From: Candidatus Aquidulcis sp.
GTDB taxonomy: Bacteria > Chloroflexota > Anaerolineae > Anaerolineales > E44-bin32
DNA: 8,851 nt
Reading direction: 5' to 3'
Assembly (NCBI GenBank): GCA_020723365.1
Contig: DYJB01000003.1
Location: 1,004 to 9,854 of the forward strand
The number at the start of each line of letters is the position of its first letter. Positions within the stretch are counted from its first letter, which is position 1. Below, piece after piece: positions 1-5,158 of the stretch. A program made the translations under genes and the position numbers. Under the pieces are notes generated by a model, which was given only the letters and a program-made list of their open reading frames with translations, was not told the DNA's origin and searched no databases.

Positions 1-1
1 G

Positions 2-196
2 GGTGCGGCGGAAGCGGCTGCCCTTGTGCTGCTACCCGTTCCCCTCGTGCTCGTCACCGGGGTCGGCGCGTGCGCCGGGTACCTGCTGCATGCCCTCTTC
101 GCCGGGCCGAGCCCTGGGGGCGGCAGAGAGGCTGAGTCCGGCACCGAGGCCGGTTCCACCAAGGAGGCAGGAGATGAAGACGCTGAGGGGTGGTAG
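2..196 (+). CDS. C-terminal end of a membrane protein (5' end outside window)
   Basis: An open frame enters at position 2 and runs 64 codons to TAG at 194-196. The visible part begins with about 30 hydrophobic residues (AALVLLPVPLVLVTGVGACA and on through GYLLHALFA), which fit one transmembrane helix. A Gly/Ser-rich, mostly acidic tail of about 30 residues follows and ends in EDAEGW. Third codon positions are almost all G or C, as in the neighbouring genes, so the frame is credible. The small gene at 174 starts inside its last 23 bases, which points to translational coupling. I do not recognise the family from this fragment. A cytoplasmic or exported hydrophilic tail after a last membrane helix is all that can be said. 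Confidence 0.6.
   Translation, partial: GAAEAAALVLLPVPLVLVTGVGACAGYLLHALFAGPSPGGGREAESGTEAGSTKEAGDEDAEGW
161..167 (+). promoter_or_regulatory. Ribosome binding site that fixes the start of the 76-residue gene
   Basis: AAGGAGG lies six bases before ATG at 174. It sits inside the coding end of the preceding membrane-protein gene. It favours 174 as the start of the small gene over more upstream codons in the same open frame. Confidence 0.7.
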
Positions 197-404
197 GCTT
201 GAACCGGGCAGGACCGCCCAGGCCGTCGGGCAGTGTGGAATGGGCCAGCCGGCAAACGCAGACAACAGCCCACTTCAAGCCTGGCGCGCGTGGTCCGGGT
301 GCGGCGATGGCGTGCAGCTGCACCTGGTGCTCGATCCGGCGGCCGGGCAGGTGTGGCTGCTGCCGGCCGAGGAGATCTTCGTGCATACAGGGAGCATCGA
401 ATGA
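174..404 (+). CDS. Small hypothetical protein, 76 residues
   Basis: The gene is chosen from ATG at 174 because of a perfect AAGGAGG six bases upstream. It ends at TGA 402-404, overlapping the next gene by four bases (ATGA), and its start overlaps the preceding gene by 23 bases. This tight packing implies one transcript with coupled translation. The N-terminal half is basic and low in recognisable structure. The C-terminal half (GVQLHLVLDPAAGQVWLLPA, then EEIFVHTGSIE) alternates hydrophobic and polar residues like a small beta-rich domain, and its codons are strongly GC-ending. There is no signal peptide or membrane helix and I know no family for it. The first 30 codons fit local codon use less well, so an eroded or frameshifted N-terminus is possible. 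Confidence 0.5.
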   Translation: MKTLRGGRLEPGRTAQAVGQCGMGQPANADNSPLQAWRAWSGCGDGVQLHLVLDPAAGQVWLLPAEEIFVHTGSIE

Positions 405-2029
405 CGACCGAAGCTGAAGGAATGCCGCAAGGTGGGGCGCCCGAGCCCCAGGCCGAAGGCTTCCGATATCCGGAATGGCTGGGGCTGGCCGCGCTGCTGA
501 TCGGGCTGGCGGTCGAGATCCTCTTCTACGGGCGGGCGCTGGGGGTGTCCTTCCCTATCTGGGCCGTGGCGGTTTGCCTGGCGGCGCTGCTGATGGCCCG
601 GGCCGAATCCCGGCGCCCCGCTCGCGACAGCGCCTGGCTTGTGATCCCAATCCTGATCCTGGCCGGCCTGGCCTTCGTCCGACTGGAGCCGTTGACCCTC
701 TTCCTCCATGTCGTCAGCGTGCTGTGCCTGTTCGCCGTGTGGGTGCGCACCTTTCGGACCGGGCGAGTGCTCGACTTCGGTTGGCTGGACTTTGCCGTGT
801 CGCTGCTGTGGGTTCCCTTGGAGATGGTCTTCCGTCCCTGGGCGACCCTCGGGCAGGCCAATCGGAGGGTCTTCGGCGACCGCGCAACCCACAGCCGGCT
901 GATGGCCGTCGCCCGCGGGCTCCTGCTGGCCTTGCCGATTGTCGTCGTCCTGGCGCTGCTCCTGACCGCAGCTGACGTCATCTTCGCCGACGTCCTGCGC
1001 AAGGCCTTCGAGTGGCTTGACCTCGAGCGCCTGGCGGATCTGGCGCGGCGCGGGGTCGTCGTCCTGGTGTGCGCCGTTCTCTTCCTGGGTGCACTCGTCG
1101 CCGCGCTGCGCAGCCCCGGCGACCGCAGACTGATCGGCGAGGACAAGCCGATCGCCCTGCCGTTCTTGGGCTTCACCGAGTCGGCCGTCGTGCTGACAGG
1201 GGTGAACCTGCTCTTTGCGGCGTTCGTGCTGGTTCAGGTCCGCTACCTGTTCGGCGGACAGGCGAACATCACGGCCGCCGGGTACACCTACGCCGAGTAC
1301 GCCCGCCGTGGTTTCGGTGAGCTGGTGGCCGTGGCCATCCTGACGCTGGGGCTGATCATGGCCCTGGGGGCTTTCAGCCATCGCACGAACTCGGGGCAGC
1401 GCACGGGATTCCAGGTACTGAGCGCCAGCCTGGTCGTGCTGGTGGGCGTAATCCTGGCGTCGGCCTTCCAGCGCCTGCTCTTGTACGAGCAGGCCTACGG
1501 CTTCACGCGGCTGCGCGCCTATACGCACGTTGCCATCGTCTGGATCGGCGTTCTGTTCGTCCTCTTTCTGACACTGCTGTTCACCGGCAACCTGCGCCCC
1601 TTCGCTCCCGCCGCCGTCGGCGCGGCCATCGGCTTCGCCCTGACGCTGAGCGGTCTCAACGTTGACGACTTCATCGTGCGCCGCAATGCGGAGCGGTGGC
1701 GGGCTGGCGGTGAGCTGGATATCTACTACCTGACCAGCCTGAGCGAGGATGCCATCCCGGCGCTGGCGGCACTGGCCGGGGACTCTCCGGCCAGCGTGCA
1801 GTCCGAGCTCCTTCCGCGCCTTGCCTGTCAGCAGGCGTGGCTGGACCGCCGGGACCAGGATGGCTGGCCGGCCACGCATCTCTCCGCGCTCCGCGCCCGG
1901 GCGGCGATCCAGCCGTGGGCGCAGGTGTTGTCGGCGTACGCGGTCGATGACGAGGGCCCGCGCTACGCGTGGACGGTCGAGCGTGGCGATGGGCAGGCGA
2001 TCGGCTGCTTCTACCCGGCGTACGATTGA
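401..2029 (+). CDS. DUF4173-type (DUF4153-like) polytopic membrane protein, 542 residues
   Basis: This is a large integral membrane protein with about a dozen hydrophobic segments between residues ~25 and ~425, followed by a soluble C-terminal domain of ~110 residues. Family-typical stretches are visible: QVRYLFGG, then TYAEYARRGFGELV, then LYEQAYGFTRLRAYTH before a further membrane segment, and NVDDFIVRRN leading into DIYYLTSLSEDAIPAL. These match my recollection of the DUF4173 family, whose members have no established biochemical role. I chose ATG 401 because GGGAG at 390-394 precedes it with a six-base spacer and because it overlaps the previous stop as ATGA. A reading open further upstream to 233 lacks such a site. 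The two preceding genes are in the same unit. Function unknown. Confidence 0.85.
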   Translation: MTTEAEGMPQGGAPEPQAEGFRYPEWLGLAALLIGLAVEILFYGRALGVSFPIWAVAVCLAALLMARAESRRPARDSAWLVIPILILAGLAFVRLEPLTLFLHVVSVLCLFAVWVRTFRTGRVLDFGWLDFAVSLLWVPLEMVFRPWATLGQANRRVFGDRATHSRLMAVARGLLLALPIVVVLALLLTAADVIFADVLRKAFEWLDLERLADLARRGVVVLVCAVLFLGALVAALRSPGDRRLIGEDKPIALPFLGFTESAVVLTGVNLLFAAFVLVQVRYLFGGQANITAAGYTYAEYARRGFGELVAVAILTLGLIMALGAFSHRTNSGQRTGFQVLSASLVVLVGVILASAFQRLLLYEQAYGFTRLRAYTHVAIVWIGVLFVLFLTLLFTGNLRPFAPAAVGAAIGFALTLSGLNVDDFIVRRNAERWRAGGELDIYYLTSLSEDAIPALAALAGDSPASVQSELLPRLACQQAWLDRRDQDGWPATHLSALRARAAIQPWAQVLSAYAVDDEGPRYAWTVERGDGQAIGCFYPAYD

Positions 2030-2068
2030 CGCCGTAGAGGTGGGGGCAATCAGCGAGCAGGACCAGCA

Positions 2069-2124
2069 GCTAGCGGCTAGTCGCTAGCTGCTAGCTGCTA
2101 GTTGCTAGCTGCTAGTTGCTAGCT
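2069..2124. repeat. Heptanucleotide tandem array, eight units of GCTAGNN
   Basis: GCTAG occurs at 2069, 2076, 2083, 2090, 2097, 2104, 2111 and 2118, exactly every seven bases. The two variable positions per unit are CG, TC, CT, CT, TT, CT, TT and CT. The later units alternate GCTAGTT and GCTAGCT, giving a 14-bp higher-order period. Each unit contains the palindrome CTAG and many contain GCTAGC, so any two units can pair and fold the transcript on either strand. The array lies in the 3' junction of two convergent genes and overlaps the last 13 bases of the methyltransferase gene, including its stop. It could act as a bidirectional terminator or be an expanded simple repeat. It is too short in unit length to be CRISPR. 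Confidence 0.9.
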
Positions 2125-2687
2125 GCCTTCAGCGCAACGATCCACACCGTCGCGTCTTGACGGTGGACGGCAGTCTGTGCCCCCAGCTGCTCGAGGAGAC
2201 GAGCGATCGTCTCACCGCGCCGGAAGCGGCTGCGCATGAGCGCCAGGCGTTCGAAGGCGGCGATGGCCCACACGCCCGGGCGTGCGATATCGGGTTCCTC
2301 CACCACGATGCGGCCGGCCGGCGCGCACACGCGCAGCACTTCGGCCAGGCACTGCTCCTGATCGGCGAGGTGGTGAAAGGCATCCACCATCACTACCCGG
2401 TCGAACGCGCCGTTGGGGAAGGGCAGCCGTTCAGCGTGCGAAGCCGCCGGGTTCAGGCCGGGCTTGTCCCGCGTGCGGGACAGCATCTTCCATGACTCGT
2501 CCGCCACGATGATGCACCCCGCCTGGCCGGCGAGGGCCTGGGCGACCCTGCCAGTGCCGCCTCCGACATCTAGGAGACGTCCGGATGTCGGCAAGCCAAC
2601 CAGGCCGGCCAGGCGCGCCACGTCCGCCGGCCGGATGAACCGGTCATAGTGAGGGGCGAGCAAGCCGAAGTGATCAAGGGAGGGCAT
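2112..2687 (-). CDS. Class I SAM-dependent methyltransferase (Methyltransf_11 type), 191 residues
   Basis: This is a Rossmann-fold methyltransferase of unknown substrate. Counting from the ATG at 2687, a short helix with PHYDRFI (12-18) precedes motif I, LLDVGGGTGRV (38-48), which binds S-adenosylmethionine. Next come the acidic end of beta-2, IVADES (60-65), and ERLPFPNGAFDRVVMVDAFH with HLAD (87-109), the motif typical of UbiE-like and Methyltransf_11 enzymes. LRVCAPAGRIVVEEPD (118-133) forms the following strand and turn. The frame is open back to a TTG at 2765, but that codon overlaps the predicted -10 box, so the internal ATG is preferred although its ribosome site is poor. The last codons (Ala-Ser-Asn-stop) come from the heptamer array. 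The gene is transcribed away from the regulator and need not belong to the polyamine cluster. Confidence 0.82.
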   Translation of the reverse strand: MPSLDHFGLLAPHYDRFIRPADVARLAGLVGLPTSGRLLDVGGGTGRVAQALAGQAGCIIVADESWKMLSRTRDKPGLNPAASHAERLPFPNGAFDRVVMVDAFHHLADQEQCLAEVLRVCAPAGRIVVEEPDIARPGVWAIAAFERLALMRSRFRRGETIARLLEQLGAQTAVHRQDATVWIVALKAASN

Positions 2688-2736
2688 AGGGACGGCCTCG
2701 GTGCCCAACGTGCTGAGCGGCGCACCCGCTGGTTTC

Positions 2737-2756
2737 TTCCCTGGTCCGCCAGGGAA
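2737..2756. promoter_or_regulatory. Perfect 8-bp dyad near the methyltransferase transcription start
   Basis: TTCCCTGG and CCAGGGAA flank a four-base TCCG centre, forming a perfect inverted repeat. It lies just downstream of the predicted minus-strand -10 box, so it spans the likely start of transcription and first bases of the leader. No T-run follows on either strand, which argues against an intrinsic terminator. It is either an operator for a dimeric regulator or a 5' leader hairpin. Confidence 0.5.
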
Positions 2757-2764
2757 CGAAGCCA

Positions 2765-2773
2765 ATCATACCA
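2765..2773 (-). promoter_or_regulatory. Extended -10 promoter for the methyltransferase gene
   Basis: Read on the minus strand, TGGTATGAT gives an extended -10 (TG, one base, TATGAT) that matches TATAAT at five of six positions. No good -35 is present at 16-18 bp, as is common for extended -10 promoters. Transcription would start near 2758, leaving a leader of about 70 bases before ATG 2687. This placement excludes the upstream TTG start at 2765. Confidence 0.5.
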
Positions 2774-2822
2774 ATACAGACCCACCAAGGCAGCGTGGCT
2801 CGCTCCCCGTGGACCTTGCCAG

Positions 2823-2851
2823 TTGACTCCCCCTTCCACCTCTGCTAACGT
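2823..2851 (+). promoter_or_regulatory. Candidate sigma-70-type promoter for the Lrp-family gene and possibly the operon
   Basis: TTGACT at 2823-2828 is followed after exactly 17 bases by TAACGT at 2846-2851. The -35 matches TTGACA at five of six positions. The -10 keeps only the three most conserved positions (T1, A2, T6). Transcription would begin near 2858, about 27 bases before ATG 2885, within a small dyad. Confidence 0.5.
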
Positions 2852-2855
2852 GGTT

Positions 2856-2868
2856 GTTGGTTCCCAAC
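2856..2868. promoter_or_regulatory. Small dyad (GTTGG, TTC, CCAAC) at the predicted start site; possible autoregulatory operator
   Basis: A perfect 5-bp inverted repeat with a 3-base centre overlaps the expected transcription start of the Lrp-family gene. Members of this family commonly repress their own promoter, so an operator role is plausible. The longer string GTTGTTGG (2853-2860) recurs at 3378-3385, just after this gene and ahead of the permease gene. The element is short and chance is a real alternative. Confidence 0.3.
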
Positions 2869-2884
2869 GCTCCAAGCGAGATCT

Positions 2885-3376
2885 ATGTCGCAAATCGACG
2901 AAGTTGACCGCAGGATCGTCGATCTGCTCATCGAAGACGGGCGGATGCCATGCGCGGAGATCGCCCGCCGCCTGGGCGCCGTGTCGGAGCGCGTCGTTCG
3001 CTACCGGCTGGACAGGCTGGTCGCCGCCGGAACCATCCACATCGGCGCCATCCCCAATCCCAAGTCCCTCGGCTACCACGTCGTCGCCGACGTCTTCCTG
3101 CAGGTCGACGCCGCCAGCGTGCTTGAGGTTGCCCGCAAGCTGACCGAGTACGAGTGCATCAGCTACGTCGGCTGCTCGATGGGCGAGACGGATATCAGCA
3201 CCCAGGTCGTGGCCCGCGACAACGCCGAGGTCTACCGCTTCGTCACCGAAGTGATCGCCTCCATCCCGGGGGTGCGCAGGACCTCCACGGTTATCGTGCC
3301 GATGGTCTTGAAGGACGTCTACCAATGGCGCATCCCCTCATCCGGATGCGTGGAGCCCAACAGACCCGAGGCCTAG
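2885..3376 (+). CDS. Lrp/AsnC-family transcriptional regulator, 163 residues
   Basis: This is a DNA-binding regulator of the feast/famine type. Residues 3-50 form the AsnC-type winged helix-turn-helix: VDRRIVDLLIEDGR is helix 1, CAEIARRLG and SERVVRYRLDRLVAAG are the HTH helices, and the wing leads to IGAIPNP. Residues ~65-145 form the RAM ligand-binding and oligomerisation domain, with SYVGCSMGETDISTQVVARD at the position where family members carry the effector-contacting Gly-rich turn. Length is typical (150-165). The start at 2885 has only a weak AAGCGAG site upstream. Being first in a co-directional run of permease and amine-metabolism genes, it most likely senses an amino acid or amine and controls the cluster and itself. 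The effector cannot be read from sequence. Confidence 0.92.
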   Translation: MSQIDEVDRRIVDLLIEDGRMPCAEIARRLGAVSERVVRYRLDRLVAAGTIHIGAIPNPKSLGYHVVADVFLQVDAASVLEVARKLTEYECISYVGCSMGETDISTQVVARDNAEVYRFVTEVIASIPGVRRTSTVIVPMVLKDVYQWRIPSSGCVEPNRPEA

Positions 3377-3487
3377 AGTTGTTGGCCGGCCGTGCGCCGC
3401 CAGCGCCAGACGGGGAGTGGACCGTTCGGCAGCACAAACAAGTCTGGAGCCTCTGCCGCATACCCTGCCGTCACAAGGAGGAGCACC
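3377..3487 (+). other. 111-bp gap between regulator and permease genes; possible second control region
   Basis: The gap carries a second copy of GTTGTTGG (3378-3385), continuous with the palindrome GGCCGGCC, and a strong AAGGAGGAG ribosome site at 3475-3483. I see no convincing -35/-10 pair; TACCCT at 3461-3466 has no partner at the right distance. It may be a leader within one operon, or hold a regulator-dependent promoter. Confidence 0.35.
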
Positions 3488-5074
3488 ATGAGTTCGACCG
3501 CACTGCCCGCTGCCGCCGCTGAGATCACCTCCGAGCGCCGAAAGTTGAAGCGGGAGTTGACCCTCCTGCCCCTGTTCGGCCTGATCTACTTCACCGTCTC
3601 CGGCGGATCGTTCGGCATCGAGGCCCTGGTGGGGTGGTCGGGTCCCGGCCTGGCGCTGCTCCTGATCGCCATCACCCCGATCATCTTCAGCCTGCCGAAT
3701 ATGCTGATGGTTCGCGAGCTCAACTCGATGATGCCGGTTGAGGGCGGCTACTATCACTGGATCAAGCAGGCCTTCGGGCCGTTCGCCGGATTCATGGCCG
3801 GCTGGATGAACTGGATCATGTCGTTCGTCGACGTAGCCATCTACCCGGTGCTGGCCGCCTACTACCTTGGCTACTTCTTCCCCGCCATCCGGAACGGGGT
3901 CACGCTGGGCGGCATCGAGCTGAGCGGCGGATTCATGTCGTTCCTGGTGGCGGCGGTCATTATCTGGACCATGTCGGCGCTCCAGGTGCGCGGTGCGCGG
4001 CTGGCCGGGCTGACCACCAGCTGGCTGGGTGTGCTGGTCATGGCGCCGCTGGTGGTGATGACCGTCCTGGGGATCATCGTCTGGATCCAGAGCGGCACCA
4101 CGGCATCCTTGCCCTTCCTGCCGGAGGGCGAGACTCTCGGCGGCGCGCTCAGCGTCGGCCTGTTTGTCGTCATGTGGAACTACATGGGCTGGGAGCTGCC
4201 GGCGGCTGCCGGTGATGAGATCGTCAACCCCCGTAAGACCTACCCACGCGCCATGATGCTGGTGTTGGTCGCCGCCGTCGCCACCTATGCTCTGCCGACG
4301 GTCGCCGGACTGTATGGTGGCGGCGGCGATGACGGGCGCTACCAGGCGTGGGGGATCGAGGAGTACGCCGACGGAGAGGGCATCGGCGTGGTGCTCGAGG
4401 AGTACGGCGTCGCGCCCGAGCAGTACGAGGCGTGGGGGATCGACCCGACAAGCGCCATTGGATGGGAGTTCCCGGACATCGGGCATGCCATCGCTGCCAA
4501 GCTCACCGGGGAGGACAGCGCCCTGCCGCGCGTCCTGGGGGGCTTCCTGACGGTTGCCGCCGTGCTGTGCATGATCGGCCTGTTCATCGGCAACAGCCTG
4601 GGGGGCTCGCGCATCCCGTTCGCGCTGGCCGAAGACGGGATGATGCCCAAGTGGCTGGTGCGGGTCCACCCGCGCTACGGCACTCCCTGGGTGGCCATCG
4701 TGGTGTGCGCCTTTGCCTTCACGCTCTTCTCGCTGCAGGCATTCGCCTTCCTGGTGGTCGTAGACGTCTTCCTGCAGACGCTGGTGATCCTGGCGGAGTT
4801 CGGGGCGATGTGGAAGCTGCGCATCACGCGCCCCGACCTGCCGCGGCAGAAGGTGCCGGGCGGCTGGTTCGGGATGGTGCTGGTGACGCTCGGCCCGACG
4901 GCGATCATCCTGCTGGCGATCTACAGCCAGATCCAGGAAGAAGGGCTGAGCTCGCTGTGGCTGGCGCTGGCCGCCATGGCTGTCGGCGCCCTGCTGTATG
5001 TCCCGATCCGCCGCACGATCAAGCCAGGCATCCCGGATGTCGATCCGTTCAATCCCGAGGGCGCAGAAGCGTAG
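3488..5074 (+). CDS. APC-superfamily amino acid/polyamine permease with acidic TM7-TM8 loop, 528 residues
   Basis: This is a secondary transporter of the LeuT fold in the cytoplasmic membrane. The start is ATG 3488, four bases after AAGGAGGAG. TM1 has the unwound Gly-rich site IYFTVSGGSFGIEALVG (33-49). ELNSMMPVEGGYYHWIKQAF (78-97) and the later LGGSRIPFALAEDGMMPKWL (371-390) are classic APC-family signatures. About twelve hydrophobic segments are present. TM6 (VGLFVVMWNYMGWELP, 223-238) and TM7 (257-276) are followed by a segment (277-345) with some 15 Asp/Glu, few basic residues and two similar blocks, YQAWGIEEY and YEAWGIDPT. By family topology this loop faces outward. Neighbours argue for a diamine, agmatine or basic amino acid substrate, and an exchanger (for example agmatine/putrescine) is possible. 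Substrate is inferred, not shown. Confidence 0.88.
   Translation: MSSTALPAAAAEITSERRKLKRELTLLPLFGLIYFTVSGGSFGIEALVGWSGPGLALLLIAITPIIFSLPNMLMVRELNSMMPVEGGYYHWIKQAFGPFAGFMAGWMNWIMSFVDVAIYPVLAAYYLGYFFPAIRNGVTLGGIELSGGFMSFLVAAVIIWTMSALQVRGARLAGLTTSWLGVLVMAPLVVMTVLGIIVWIQSGTTASLPFLPEGETLGGALSVGLFVVMWNYMGWELPAAAGDEIVNPRKTYPRAMMLVLVAAVATYALPTVAGLYGGGGDDGRYQAWGIEEYADGEGIGVVLEEYGVAPEQYEAWGIDPTSAIGWEFPDIGHAIAAKLTGEDSALPRVLGGFLTVAAVLCMIGLFIGNSLGGSRIPFALAEDGMMPKWLVRVHPRYGTPWVAIVVCAFAFTLFSLQAFAFLVVVDVFLQTLVILAEFGAMWKLRITRPDLPRQKVPGGWFGMVLVTLGPTAIILLAIYSQIQEEGLSSLWLALAAMAVGALLYVPIRRTIKPGIPDVDPFNPEGAEA
4344..4443 (+). repeat. Internal direct repeat inside the permease gene
   Basis: The 16-base string AGGCGTGGGGGATCGA occurs at 4344-4359 and again at 4428-4443, 84 bases (28 codons) apart. 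A second pair, CGAGGAGTACG, occurs at 4357-4367 and 4396-4406. Together they encode the repeated AWGI and EEY blocks of the acidic loop. The arrangement suggests that the loop grew by in-frame duplication within the gene. Confidence 0.75.
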
Positions 5075-5092
5075 GCCGATGCGCATCCGAGG

Positions 5093-5118
5093 CCGGGGCG
5101 GGGCGACCCCCGCCCCGG
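5093..5118 (+). other. Perfect 11-bp GC hairpin between permease and oxidoreductase genes
   Basis: CCGGGGCGGGG and CCCCGCCCCGG pair completely around the loop CGAC. The stem begins 19 bases after the permease stop. No T-run follows, so it is not a standard intrinsic terminator. It could pause or partly terminate transcription, or protect the 3' end of an upstream mRNA segment, giving unequal levels of transporter and enzymes. Base pairing is certain on paper; the role is inferred. Confidence 0.55.
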
Positions 5119-5158
5119 ATCGCTGTGCCGGGGCGAGTCTCCGGCAAGGAGGTCTGGC

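Noticed and set aside
3..173. A longer version of the small gene starting before 174
   Set aside because: This stretch already codes in another frame for the end of a membrane protein with better codon use, and AAGGAGG points to 174.
275..1879. A 534-codon open frame on the minus strand
   Set aside because: It is antisense to the DUF4173 gene and has the same Gln/His/Arg-rich composition without motifs.
2069..2124. CRISPR array or insertion-sequence end
   Set aside because: Units are seven bases with no spacers, and there is no transposase or target duplication nearby.
2688..2765. A 26-residue N-terminal extension of the methyltransferase from TTG 2765
   Set aside because: The TTG overlaps the predicted extended -10 box, so it would lie upstream of the transcript start. 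The added residues are low-complexity and unlike the family.
3392..3487. A 32-residue N-terminal extension of the permease
   Set aside because: AAGGAGGAG at 3475-3483 places the start at 3488; the extension has no ribosome site and reads as untranslated leader.
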